Shown here one piece after another: positions 34,111 to 45,234 of a DNA stretch of 64,000 nucleotides. The DNA lies in NCBI GenBank assembly GCA_030068075.1, contig CM057827.1, forward strand, positions 66,292,500 through 66,356,499, read 5' to 3'. The stretch comes from Paguma larvata. Its lineage: Eukaryota; Chordata; Mammalia; Carnivora; Viverridae. The notes beneath the pieces were generated by a model. That model searched no databases. It was not told the origin of the DNA and saw only the letters and a list, made by a program, of their open reading frames with translations. The position numbers and the translations under genes are program-made. Each line of letters opens with the position of its first letter. Within the stretch, counting starts at the first letter, position 1.

Positions 34111-34209
34111 ATAGGAAGAGAAGACATACAGATGGTTAACAGGCACAAGAAAAGATGGTCAATATCACTCATCATCAGGGAAATATAAATCAAAACTACC
34201 ATGAGATAT

Positions 34210-34500
34210 CACCCCAAGCCATTCAGAATGGCTAAGATTATCAACACAGGAAACAACAGATGTTGGCAAGGATGTGGAGGAAAGGGAACTGTTGGTGGAA
34301 ATGCAAATTGGTGCAGTCACTGTGGAAAACAGTATGGAGGTTCCTCAGAAAGTTAAAAATAGAACTGCCCTACAACCCAGCAACTGCACTACTAGGTATT
34401 TACCCAAAGGACACAAAAATACTGATTCGAAGGGCAGCATTATCAACAAGAGCCAAATTATGGAAAGAGCCCAAATGTCCATCTACTCATGAATGATTAA
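34210..34500 (+). pseudogene. L1 ORF2 C-terminal fragment
   Basis: The open frame 34260-34496 contains '[20 protein letters not shown]' and '[20 protein letters not shown]', the conserved C-terminal segment of L1 ORF2. It joins the endonuclease half after a deletion near 34110, so the reverse-transcriptase core is missing. Confidence 0.88.
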
Positions 34501-34587
34501 AGATCACATGTATCTAGATGTTTATAGCAGCATTATCAACAATGACCATACCGTAGAAAGAGCCCAAATTTCCATCAGCTGATGAAT
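34436..34587 (+). repeat. internal tandem duplication inside L1, period about 94
   Basis: The segment from 'gcattatcaacaagagcc' (about 34436) through 'gagcccaaatgtccatc' recurs from 'gcattatcaacaatgacc' (about 34530) through 'gagcccaaatttccatc'. L1 relatives carry this once. The second copy leads into the (CA) microsatellite. Confidence 0.75.
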
Positions 34588-34608
34588 ACACACACACACA
34601 CACACACA
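34588..34608. repeat. (CA)n microsatellite in L1 3' region
   Basis: About ten CA units sit where L1 normally reads a short 'tatatatacaca'-like stretch before 'atggaatatta'. It is a likely polymorphic marker. Confidence 0.85.
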
Positions 34609-36428
34609 TACATACGGTGGAATATTAGCCATAAAAAATAATGAAATCTTGCCGTTCACAGCAACATGGATTAGGCTAAGTGAAGTAAGTCAGTCAGAGA
34701 AAGACAAATACTATATGATTTCACTTATATGTGGAATTTAGGAAACATGAACACAGAAAAAGAAAGAGACAAAGAGGCAAACCATAAAATAGACTCTTAA
34801 CTATAGATAATAAGCTGAGAGTTGCTCTAGGGGAGGTTGGCAGGGGGATAGGTTAAGTGGGTGATGGGCATTAAGGAAGGCATTTGTTGTGATGAGCAGT
34901 GGCTGTTATATGTAAGTGATGAATCACTAAATTCTCCTCCTGACTATTAGTGCACTATATGTTAACTAATTAAAATTTAAATATAAACTTGAAGCAAACA
35001 CAAAACCTGGTATTTGTAAATTGAACTTGTGCAGTGATTGTAGTAAGCATGTGTTAGTTTTATTCGTTAATTTTATAAGATTCCTTGGGATTTCCTATGT
35101 TAAAAATTATCTTGTCTATAAATAAGTAGACATTAATTTTTTCTTATTCAATCTGTATACTTTTTTTTCCTTGCCTTATTGAAATAGGATCTGTTTTACA
35201 ACGTTCAATAGAAATAAAAAGTAAAAGTTAGGCATCTTTGTATTGTTCCCAGTATTAGGGAAAAGCATTTAGTCTTTCAGTATTTTAAGTGTGATATCAG
35301 CTGTGGGGTTTTCATAGATGAAATAATCAGGTTGACCTTGTGCCCTTTAACGCCTATCTTGTCCAAGATGTTGCATTTCTTTTCATTAGGAATGCATATT
35401 AATATTTCTCAAATGCTTTTCTTTATATCCTTTGAGCTAGTCACATATATATTTAAAAGTTTTAGTCCATTGATATGATAAATTGCATTAATTTTTGAAC
35501 ATTGACCCAGCCTTATATTTTTGGGTAAAGTCCCATTTTGTCATGCTATTTGTCATTTTTATATATTTTGTCCTTTTTATATATTGATGGATGCTTTATA
35601 AAAATAATTTAAGACTTCCGAATCTGTATTCATTAGAAATTTTGGTGTCAAGTTTCTTTTAATTTTTTGTTTGGTTTTAGAATTAAGTTATGCTAGACTT
35701 ATAAAATGTGTTGAAATGGGTTCTCTCTTCTAAATTAATTAATTAATTTTTAGTGTCTAGGTTCCTTCTCCCCTAAATGTTTCTTAGATTTCACCAGTGT
35801 AGACCTGACCCTGGAGTTTAACTTGTCTAGGATGTTTTCAGCTGTAAATTTAATTAATACATATGGAGCTATTCAGAATATTTCTTCTTGAATGTGCTTT
35901 GGTAGAATCTTTAAAAAATTAGTCCATTTAATCTGTGTTCTTGAATTAATTGGCATAAAGTAGCTCATACTATTCTGTTATTATCTTGTTATTATATATA
36001 GAATTTGTAGTGATAATACTTTTCCATTCCTGATATTGGGGATTTGTGTCAACTCTCTTTTCTTTTTATTTAATTGAAATATAATTAACATGCAATGTTA
36101 TATTAGTTTCAGCTATACAAAATATGTTGATTCAATAATTTTATACAATATCCAATGCTCAGCACAATAAGTGTCATCACCGTCTGTTACCATACAACAT
36201 TACGAAAACATTGTTGATTATATTCTCTCTTCTGTACTTTTCATTTCCACGACTTACTGGATTATCACTAGAAGTTTGTACCTCTTAATCATCTTTATCT
36301 ATTTCATTCACTCCTCCACCCACCTCCCCTCTGGTGACCACCAGTTCTCTGTATTTAAGAGTTTGTTTACTTGTTGCTTATTTGTTCATTTGTTTTGTTT
36401 TTGTTTGTTTGTTTGTTTAGATTCCATA

Positions 36429-36624
36429 GATAGTGGTGCTTTGTGCTCAGTCAGTTGAGCATCCAACTCTTGATTTGGGCTCAGGTCATGATCCCAGGGT
36501 TGTGGGATTGAGCCTCATGTTGGACTCTAGTGAGTAGAGACCTGCTTAGGATTCTCTCTCCCCCTTTGTCCTCTCCCCCATTTGTGCTCTCTCTTTCTCT
36601 CTCTAAAATTAAAAAAAAAAAAAA
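36429..36624 (+). mobile_element. older-type CAN-SINE
   Basis: Head 'gtggtgctttgtgctcagtc', 'gggattgagcctcatgttgg', then 'tgagtagagacctgcttagg' and CT/A tail. It lacks the feliform 'gctgacagctcagagcc' module, so it belongs to the older carnivore SINE subtype. The duplication is agattccata (36419-36428) against cgattccaca (36625-36634). Confidence 0.88.
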
Positions 36625-36761
36625 TCGATTCCACATATAAGCAACATCATATGGTATGTCTTTAGATGATTTATTTCACTTAGCATAAACTCTCCTAAAT
36701 CCAAACGTGTGGTTGCAAATGGCAAGATATATTTCATTTTTAGGGCTGAATAGCATTCCAG

Positions 36762-36798
36762 GGTGTGCGTGTGTGTGTGTGCGTGTGCGCGCGTGCGG
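36762..36798. repeat. (GT/GC)n tract
   Basis: 'gtgtgcgtgtgtgtgtgtgc' continues into 'gtgtgcgcgcgtgcg', a strict purine-pyrimidine alternation with Z-DNA potential. It lies at the L1 3'-UTR position that in reverse normally reads 'ccattgtgtatatatac'. Confidence 0.85.
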
Positions 36799-37330
36799 GT
36801 ACATGCATACTCATGGGCCACATCTCCTTTATCCATTTTGGCTTCATAGATAGTCTAGATTGTGGTTTTTTTCCTCCACTGATTTCTGCTCTTCATTGTT
36901 TCTTTTCTTCTGACTCCTTAGGTTTAATTTGCTTTCCCTTGTCTAGCTTACTTTGGAAGCTTGAATCATTGATCAGAAAACTTTTTTTTTACTTTTCCAC
37001 TAACAGTATATAATGCTTTATTTTTTCTTATAAAAATGATTTATCTGCAAGCCACTTACTTTACAAATTCTGTTTTAGTATTCACTCTTTGATAATGTTT
37101 CAAATTTCCTTTGTGATTTTTTTCTTAAGTGATATTTAGTAGTGTGTTCTTTAATTTTCAAATATTTGGAGATTTTCCAGGTGCATATTTGTTATTGATG
37201 TTGAGGAGTTTTTTAATGTGAAAAACTATTTTTCTGTGCTTTTATTTCGTTCGAGGTTGTACAGACTGTTTTAAAGCTCAGAATATGTTTTATATTCACA
37301 GATGTTCTATGTGCACTTAGAAACAATGTA

Positions 37331-37740
37331 CAATTGACCTCTGAACAACACAGGTTGTAATTGCATGGGTCCACTTATTTTCAATTTCTTTTTTGGAAAA
37401 TTTTAATGTTTTATTTATTTTGAGGGGGGGACGGGCGGAGATAGAGGGAGACAGAAGATCCAAAGCAGGCTCCGAGCTGACAGAAAAGAGCCTGATGTGG
37501 GGCTCAAACTCATACACCATGAGTTCATGATCTGAACCAAAGTCAAGGGTCAGATGCTTAACTGACTGAGCCACCCAGAAGCCCCACAATTTTTTTTTCA
37601 ATAAATATGTATATAGTAATGTAAATGTATTTCTTTATAATTTTTGTAATGTTTTCTTTTCTATAGCTTACTTTATTTTAAAAATACAGTATATAATATA
37701 TATGACATACAAAATACATGTTAATTTTATGAGTGATATA
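37331..37740 (+). mobile_element. Tigger-type (mariner superfamily) DNA transposon fossil
   Basis: Begins 'caattgacctctgaacaaca', a decayed terminal repeat next to a TA dinucleotide, then 'ttgcatgggtccacttattt'. After the SINE at 37395-37586 it resumes 'caataaatatgtatatagta', 'tctatagcttactttatttt' and 'atacagtatataatatatat'. This order matches a common mammalian Tigger/MER28-type non-autonomous element. The right terminal repeat is not seen. The family name is from memory. Confidence 0.6.
37395..37586 (-). mobile_element. feliform CAN-SINE, reverse, inside Tigger fossil
   Basis: Tail 'aatgttttatttattttgag', G-rich run, 'ccgagctgacagaaaagagc' and a head ending 'gagccacccagaagcccc'. The duplication is caatttctttttt (37382-37394) against caattttttttt (37587-37598). 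Confidence 0.92.
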
Positions 37741-37774
37741 ATGATTCAATTTAATTTTACTGTATGTGCCTGTC

Positions 37775-37890
37775 TAGGATTTTAGCACTCTGTTGAAAAA
37801 ACTATTCTTTCTCCATTGAATGTTATTGGCTTCCTTAGCAATTGTTAGTTGTTCATATATGCATTTTATGTTCATATCAATTACATTCTA
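37775..37890 (-). mobile_element. short L1 ORF2 fragment, antisense
   Basis: 'ttgaaaaaactattctttct' followed by 'ccattgaatgttattggctt' is the reversed ORF2 text also seen in other L1 copies. Confidence 0.6.
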
Positions 37891-39934
37891 TACTGACCCT
37901 TGTAAAGTGACTTACAAGGAGTCTATACATAATAAACTTTCCTTCCTCCATCATTTTCACCCTCCCACCATTTCTCCCTGCCTTCTTTCCTTCCTTTCCT
38001 CGTGTGTATACCATATATTATTAATGTGTCTCCCAATTCATCACCTTGGCTAACTAAGGGGATCTGAGCAGAGAAAGAGGTGCTATTTTTCATTTATTTG
38101 TCCATCATTGTGTTCTCTCCAACTTCCCTCTCTCAACTTCTGTTTGTATTGCTAAACACATAGGAAAAAAACATTACTACTTTTTCTGTGTAAAGTGACC
38201 AATCTTTGGCCTAAAGTAGAATATAAAATTTTGGTGGCTAAATATGCTTGAGAAATGTGCTCCATTATAAAAATCATTTGCCCCTCAAATGTCTGATTTA
38301 TATTTTTCTGAGCTATTCTTAAAGACATATTTTATAGTATATAATTTGCTATCACTTCATAAAATTTTGGCGAACCATACTTACATGTGACCTTCAATAA
38401 TATGGTAATTTATTTAAATGTGCTTTACTAATTAAGAATATTTAAAATAGGAGTGTACTTAAATTATTCTTACCAATTATCTATATAAGAGATTATCGAA
38501 ATGATCAATTACCATAATCAACAATCATTACTGAAATAAGATAATAAGCATCTTCAAAATACCAACTGCCTGAATTTAATGTTTTTCTTTGGGGATTTAA
38601 ATTTGTTCCCTAAGCATTTCCCTTTAGAACTTTTTGACTATAATATCTACACCACAATGCAAACCAAATATCTTAACAATGTCACTAATGTTTTTCAGGA
38701 GAAATGAGAGGTATGTCAGAAAGGAGTACATGAATTTTCTATTTCAAGTATGAATTTCATTATCCTTATGCTTGGACAATAGAAATTGAAAGAATTTCAG
38801 GGATCCTAGTCCAGTATGCTTCCTTCAGGCTATCCTAATAATTAGAGGCAGATTGTTGAGAATTTTTTATTCTTGAAGCCCTTTAGGGATCCAAATTTTA
38901 TACCTATATCATTAGCCACACAGGTTTTTTGCCCCTAAGTCAGTGACTTGAGATTTTTTAAAAAAATATCTTATGGAATCTTTCTCACTTTCAGTTTAAT
39001 GTTCTCGTACTCAGTGACTATAATTACTATTGTCTTTATAAGCAATGGGTCATGTATTCCAAAGCCGTGATTAGCTTGCCAACTAACTTTTTCTATTTTG
39101 AGCTAATGGATGTATCATTTATTTTTTATCTTGTAGACTTTATTCATTTACCCAAGATTTTTGTTGTTGTTGTTGTTTTCCCATATGCTTTGATGAGTAA
39201 AGTGATTTATACTGAATAGTATATAATGCATGGACAGTGCAACAAACAGGTATCATTCTAGATATTTGAGACTATACAACTATTATAAGACATTCGATGC
39301 TTCCCAGATTTTTGGAAAGGATTGGAAATCACGAGATATCCCTGGAAAATACAATCTCATAATTGGAAACCAGAGCTCCAAAAGCTTCCATAGCCCCACA
39401 CTACCACTACAGCCATTTCTCTGGTATCTTGATAAGTCTGGACACAGATTTTGAGGGCAGATCTCCAACTCTCACATGTCTGCGACCTTGACTGTGGTCT
39501 TTAAGAACAATAAGGATAAGGCTTCCATTTTATGTCTTCCTTCCAAATCTCATATAAGTGTCTCTAATGGATAAAATTGAACTTGTAAGTAAGTGTTAAG
39601 TCTGTTAATTGGTGAAGAGAGGAAAAACATTTACACCTGGAAAAAACTATACTGGCAAAACAGAACAATGTTCAAATTGAGATAAAATGAAGGACACAGG
39701 GTCAAGAGGTAATGTTAATGGCTATTCTTCTGTGACATTTTTTGTATTATTATGTTCAGCTACTGTTTTTCGATATCATCTATGATATTAATGGGCTGAA
39801 AATTCATGTTATGCATGAACCAATGAGTTTTCTACATTGATACCATGTTCCAATTTGCCCATGGTACTTGCTAATTGATATATCATAGGAAAACAATACA
39901 AAATTAGGATTTTAGTGGAAATTAGTAGAAAATT
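37891..39934. other. mostly single-copy DNA, no gene seen
   Basis: Contains a (GTT) run at about 39162-39178. The 39230-39560 segment, with overlapping frames on both strands, reads like decayed repeat or unique DNA. I recognise no domain in either frame. Confidence 0.4.
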
Positions 39935-40140
39935 TGGGGCACCTGGGTGGCTCAGTCAGTTAAGCATCCGACTCTCAATTTCAGTTCTGGTCAGGATCTC
40001 ATGGGTTGTGAGTTTTTGTCCTGAATTAGGCTCTGTGCTGATGGTGCAGAGCCTGCTTGGGATTCTGTCTCCCTCTTTCTCTGCCCCTCTCCACCCACTT
40101 TCTATCTTTGTCTCAAAATAAATATAACCTTAAAAAAAAA
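39935..40140 (+). mobile_element. CAN-SINE
   Basis: Near-consensus head 'tggggcacctgggtggctca', 'ctgtgctgatggtgcagagc', CT-rich run and tail 'caaaataaatataacctt' plus poly-A. The flanks share a short 'aattagt'-containing repeat. Confidence 0.92.
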
Positions 40141-40516
40141 AAGATAATTAGTGGCTTATTCACTGGTGTTGGAGAAAATAAAACATCTTAGGACAAATTA
40201 AAACAGTTTTAAGTCACAAATCAAAAATAACTCCAGAAAGAGAAAATAAAATAATAAAATATTAGAATAAGACATAAGCAAATATTTATGTACTCTTACA
40301 AAACATTTCTAAAAATTTCATTAAAACTGTAGACATGTAAGCTAACAATGAATTTGAGTGCAGCATAAATTTCACTTTAATATTGAAAGTGATTCCAATT
40401 TTGACTGTTAATAAAGAAGCCAACAAATTGTAAATGAGTCTTTGAAATAGATTTGGAAAATATTGACTGTCTTTCATATATAAATGACTTTTTCATATTA
40501 GTTAAAAAGAAAATAT

Positions 40517-40769
40517 AGGGGCACCTGGGTGGCTTAGTTGGCTGAGCATCAACTTAGGTTCAGGTCATGATCTCGAGGTTAGTGGGATCGGGCCCTGCAT
40601 CAGGTGGGTGGGGGGGTGCAAGTGTGACAACCCTCAACCGTGGGTTGGGGGTGTGCTGACAGCTCAGAGCCTGGAGTCTGCTTCAGATTCTGTGTCTCCC
40701 TTTCCCTCTGCTTCTCCCCCGCTTGTGCTGTCCATCTCATTCAAATATAAACAAACTTAAAAACAATTA
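40517..40769 (+). mobile_element. CAN-SINE with G-rich internal insertion
   Basis: Standard head 'ggggcacctgggtggcttag' and body 'gctgacagctcagagcctgg'. An extra ~45 bases, 'ggtgggtgggggggtgcaag' and onward to 'cgtgggttgggggt', lie at about 40602-40650, where other copies read straight from the B-box region to 'ggctctgtgctgac'. The duplication is aaaaagaaaatat (40504-40516 and 40770-40782). Confidence 0.93.
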
Positions 40770-43384
40770 AAAAAGAAAATATTGCTTTTAAAAGAATAAA
40801 GCTACACAAGAATTAAAAGTTAAATTTTTTAGTGTAAAAATGTTCAAATTTCAATAATAGCAAATGTCATTATTAAATGGTAAGTTAAAAATCTAGATAC
40901 TATTTCTCTGCTCATTATATGTAAAAGCCCACATAACTTATTTGATGGATGTTAAAATTGGTAGAAGGTAATTTTGTACTTATTTAAAAATAATTTATAG
41001 ATGACATTTTTTATTGAGGTATAAATGACATGTGATATTTTATTAGTTTCAAGTATATAACACAATCATTTGATATTTGAATATATTGCAAAATGGTCAC
41101 AATAAGTCTGGTTAACATTCATTACCAGGCATAATTACAAATTCTTTTTTGTGATAAAAGCTTTTTGATCTCTGTAACCAATTTTGAAACATGCAGTACA
41201 GTATTCTTAACCCTGGTTACCATGCTGTACATTATATCCCCATGACTTATTTGTACCCATTGATCCCATCCACTTACTTCACCCAAACATTCCCTGCATC
41301 TGGCAACCATCCGTCTCTTCTCTGTATTTAAGCCTGGTATTTTGTTTGTTTTTAATTTTAGATTCCACATAGAAGGGAGCTTATATGGTATTTGTCTTCT
41401 TGTGTCTTCTTACGTTGCTTAACACCCCCAAGATCCATTCACATTTTTGCAAATGGCAAGATTTCATTCTTTTTATGGCTGGATAATATCCATACATGTA
41501 CCTCACATTCTCTTCATTCAACAATGAACAACTAGATTGCTTTCATATCTTGGCTTTTATAAGTAATGCTACAGTGAAAGGAGGAGTAGATTTTATTTTT
41601 TTGATTTAGCGTTTCCATTTTCCTTCAATAAATATCCAGAAGTGCATTTCTGGATCATATAGTAGTTCAAGTTTTAAGTTTTTGAGACCCTCTAAACTGT
41701 TTTCCCTAGCAGTTGTAACCAATTTATACTCCACCAAGGGTGCACCAGGATTGTCTTTTCTCCATATCCTCACAAACACTTCTAATTCCTTGTCTTTTAT
41801 ATTAGCCATTCTACCAGATGTAAGGGGACAAGTCATTGTGGTTTTGATTCGCACATCCCTGATGATTAGTGATGTTGACCATCTTTTCACGTACCTGTGG
41901 TTGTATGTCTTCTTTGGGAAAATGTCTGTTCAGATTCTATGCCCATTTTTTAATTGGATTGTTTTTTGTTACTGAGTTGAATGAGCTATTTGTATATTTT
42001 GGATATTAACCTCATTAGGTAAATGGTTTACAAATATTTTCTCCACTCAGTAATCTGCCTTTTCATTTTGTTGATGGTTTCCTTTGCTTTGCTGAAGGCT
42101 TTTCAGTTTGATGTAATCTCATTGTGTTTATATTTTGTTGCCTTTGTTTTCAATGTCAGATCCAAAAAATGATCACCAAGAATGATGTAACCTGGCTTGA
42201 CACTTAAACTAATTTTCTTCTAAGTGTTGTATTGTTTCAGGCCATAGGTTCACAGCTTTAATCCATTTTTAGTTAATTTTTTGTGAGGCTGCAGATAGTA
42301 GTACAATTTCTCTCTTTGCGTGTGGCTGTCCATATTCCATCATTTATAGAAGAGACTGTCTTTACCACATTGTATACTCTTGCCTCCTTTGTTATAAATA
42401 AATTGGCCATTTATGTGTGAGTTTATTTCTGGGCTCCATATTCTATTCTATTGACCCGCGTCTGTTTTTAATGCACTTATCGCACTGTATTGCTTACTGT
42501 CTTTTTGTAATATTTGAAATCATGGAAAGTGAGTTCTCCAGCTGTGTTCTTCTTTTTTAAGATCAGTTTGCCTATCCAGGATCTTTTGTGATTCCGTACA
42601 CATTTTAGGATCATTTGTTCTATTTCTGTGAAAAATGCCATTGGAATTTATATAACAATTGCATTGAATCTTTAGATACTTTGAGTAGGATTGCCACTTT
42701 AACAGCTGATTCTACACATTCAAGATGATACATATCTATTTATTTGTAACTTCAATTTCTTCAATTAATGTCTTCTAATTTTCAGTACACAGGTCTTTCA
42801 CCATCCTGGTTAAATTTTTTTCCTAGGTATCTTATTCTTTATCATGTAATTTTATATAGGATTATTTTCTTAATTTCTTTTTCCAGTAGTTTCTTATTAG
42901 TTTATATAAACACAGATTCTATGGTATTAATTTTGTATTCCCTAATTTTAATGAATTCCCTGATTAACTAATCATTAACTAACATTTTTAGTGGAATCTT
43001 CAAGGTTTCCTATATGTAATATCAGGCCATCTGCCAATAGTAACAGTTTTACTTTTTCCTTTCTAACCTGAATGCTTTATTTATTTAATTTCCTAATTCT
43101 GGCCTAATTGCTGTGGCTAGGAATTCCTATACTTTGTTAAATACAAGGTCATGCTTGTCTTGTTCTTGGTCTTAGAGGAAAGGCTTTCAACATTTTACCC
43201 TAGAGTATAATGTTAACTATGGGCTTATCATATGTGGTTTCTATTGTGTTGACATGTGTTTGCTTTATCCTCACTCTGTTGAGATGATTATGTGATTTTT
43301 ATACTTCATTTTGTTAATGTGGTATATCACATTGATTTGTAGATATTGAACCATTCCTGCATTCCTGGAATAAATCCCAGTTGA

Positions 43385-43475
43385 TTATAGTATACATATA
43401 TGTATATTATACATACTATATATACATATATAAATATGTATATTTGTATATAATGTGTGTATATATATGTATAGT
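43385..43475. repeat. (TA/TATG)n microsatellite in L1
   Basis: 'tatacatatatgtatattat' and similar runs replace the short spacer of L1 ORF2 at this point. It is a low-complexity tract. Confidence 0.8.
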
Positions 43476-43500
43476 GTATTGTAGAATTTGGTTTGCTAAT

Positions 43501-43559
43501 ATTTATTGAGGATTTTTGCATCAATCCTCAATAAATGAGGATAATGAATCCTCAATAAA
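43501..43559. repeat. foldback palindrome inside L1
   Basis: The 14-base arm atttattgaggatt (43501-43514) is followed, after an 8-base loop, by its exact reverse complement (43523-43536). The core aatcctcaataaa recurs at 43547-43559. Ordinary L1 sequence holds only the first arm. Confidence 0.85.
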
Positions 43560-44389
43560 ATGACAGGCCAATACCCATATGTTCATCAGGACATAGTTGT
43601 GGCATTGTAGTTTTAGTATCATGTTAATGCTAGAGTCATAACATGAGTTTGGAAACGTTCATTCTCTATTTATTTATTTATTTATGAAAAAGGTTGAGAA
43701 GGAATGGGATTAATTTTTGAATGTTTATAGAATTCACCAGTGAAGCCATCTGCTCTTGAACTTGTATTTGTGGGAGTTTTTGATTACTGGTCCAATCCCC
43801 TTGCTAGTAATTTCTCTGTTCAGATTTTTTTACTTCATGATTCAGTCTTCTTAGGTTTTATGTTTCTAGGCTTGATCCATTTCTTCTAGAAATTCAAATT
43901 TATTGATGTATGATTTTTACAGTAGTGTCATGATTCTTTGTGTTTCTATGACATCTATTATAATGTCTCCTCTTTCGAAAGAAATGAAAGGGTTAATCAA
44001 TTTTGTTTATCTTTTCAAAAATCAGTTCTTATTTTCATTTATCTTTCTATTGCCTTTGTAGTCTTTATTTCATTTATATTAACTCCTATATTTGTTATTT
44101 CCTCTCTTGCACTGACTTTGGGCTTTGTTCTTTATGTTTTAGTCCCTTGGAGTATAAAGTTAAGTTGTTTATTTGAGATTTTATCTGTCTCTAAGGTAGG
44201 CATGTATCACTATCAACTTCCCTGTCGTAACTGCTTTTACTGGGTTCCCTAAATTTTGGTATTTTGTGTTTCCTTTTTCCTTTTTTTTTTTTAATCTCAG
44301 GGTATCTTTTTAATATTACTTTGATGTCTTCTTTGACCCTTTGGTTGTTCAGTAGCTAGATGGAATTTTACTTTTAAAGTTTATCCTAA

Positions 44390-44880
44390 ATATATATATG
44401 CCAGTGTGTGCAAACATGTATCTATCAACATGTTAATTTTAATGTTACATTAATTATAATAGAAATTTATAAATAACTAAAATGTCCAAAAAGGTGAACT
44501 GGTAAAATAAATAGGGGTGAATTCTTAAAACATTTATGAGATTGTTTTTATGGGGTATGATATATATGTGTATTTTAAAATATACCTTTAATATGCTCTT
44601 AAGTCAAAATAAAAGGTTGTAGAGTAGATTCTTCACTTTGTAAGACAGGTAATATTTTTCTCTGTCTGTGGCTTTTCTTATCTCTTGTTCTTTCTGCACA
44701 TATACAAACGTACACTCAGAACTAAATAAACTTATGCTTAACACAAAGACTGGAAGACTGTACACTAATGCATTCCTGGTTATTTCTGGGAGTTTGAGCC
44801 ATTTCCTACTTTTTTTTTCTAATTTATTTTTAACTTTTATTAACATATTGTATATTCCATTGCAAGAAAGAATAACTTTA
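44390..44880 (+). mobile_element. ancient L1-type 3' end, sense
   Basis: 'aactaaaatgtccaaaaagg' followed by 'gaactggtaaaataaatagg', then 'agactggaagactgtacact' and 'cctggttatttctgggagtt', in the order of an old L1/HAL1 3' UTR. Overlapping frames on both strands (44604-44969) are by-products of it. Confidence 0.5.
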
Positions 44881-45228
44881 ATGAAAATACATATTTTGGA
44901 ATTATTGAACAGAAAAAACTTAATCAGTGAATAAATTTCCAAGCCTTTTGAAGAAACCAATATCAACAAATTCTTTTAACGAAAAATAGCAAGAAAAGGA
45001 AATATAGGGAAATATTATAATAGTTATGACAAAGATTATAAAAGTGTAAAAGAACACCTTTTTATGGTAATGAAGTAGAAAATAACTATATATTATTTTC
45101 CCTTAAATTGGTTCAATACAACATAAAAAACCTAAGCAAAAACTATAAATATTAATACATTCAATTAGTTACAAAATGTTACATTACATTGATAGGAAAT
45201 TATTTGAAAGTTTTTAAGGAACATACTG
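44881..45228. other. AT-rich DNA, nothing recognised
   Basis: No gene or repeat family can be called. Confidence 0.4.
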
Positions 45229-45234
45229 CATTTT

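Larger units (their letters stand above)
32408..34985 (+). mobile_element. carnivore L1, sense, 5'-truncated and internally deleted
   Basis: Begins inside ORF1 and runs through the ORF1 stop (about 32911), the inter-ORF gap, the ORF2 endonuclease region (32985-34110) and, after a deletion that removes the reverse transcriptase, the ORF2 C-terminus and 3' UTR (34115-34985). The end is diagnostic: 'ggttaagtgggtgatgggca', 'gatgaatcactaaattctcc', 'actatatgttaactaattaa'. A 27-base A run sits at 34005-34031 and a (CA) run at 34588-34608. Frameshifts break both ORFs. It is much less decayed than its neighbours. Confidence 0.92.
36062..36860 (-). mobile_element. L1 3' end, antisense, with its own SINE
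   Basis: Reversed 3' UTR: 'attgaaatataattaacatg', 'ccacctcccctctggtgacc', 'catatggtatgtctttagat' and 'gggctgaatagcattccagg'. It splits the old ORF2 at 34990-37230 and is itself split by the SINE at 36429-36624, giving three insertion layers. Confidence 0.8.
34990..37230 (-). mobile_element. old L1M ORF2, antisense, interrupted
   Basis: Reversed ORF2 text includes 'tgtggggttttcatagatga' (35304), 'gaccttgtgccctttaacgc', 'acattgacccagccttatat' (35500), 'aatcatctttatc'-flanking segments and, after the 36062-36860 insertion, 'gatttctgctcttcattgtt' (36881) and 'ggaagcttgaatcattgatc' (36955), ending near 'gatattgttgagg'. It is decayed and non-coding. Confidence 0.65.
41008..44375 (-). mobile_element. 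long L1MA-like copy, antisense, 3' UTR and most of ORF2
   Basis: The reversed 3' UTR starts near 41008 ('tttattgaggtataaatgac') and passes 'ctggcaaccatccgtctctt' and 'gcaagatttcattcttttta'. ORF2 then runs almost collinearly: C-terminus (41606-41890 on the minus strand, with 'STSLIIRDVRIKTTMTCPLT'), 'gtttatttctgggctccata' (42421), 'ggtctttcaccatcctggtt' (42791), reverse-transcriptase text near 43340-43520 and endonuclease-side text to 44375. Microsatellite and foldback changes interrupt it at 43385-43560. It has many stops and no function. Confidence 0.85.

Noticed and set aside
36609..36836. His/Thr/Arg-rich minus-strand peptide
   Set aside because: Translation of the (GT/GC)n tract inside an L1 3' end.
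44604..44969. 121-codon minus-strand frame with an overlapping plus-strand frame
   Set aside because: Lies over an ancient L1-type 3' end. Composition is AT-driven, with no domain.
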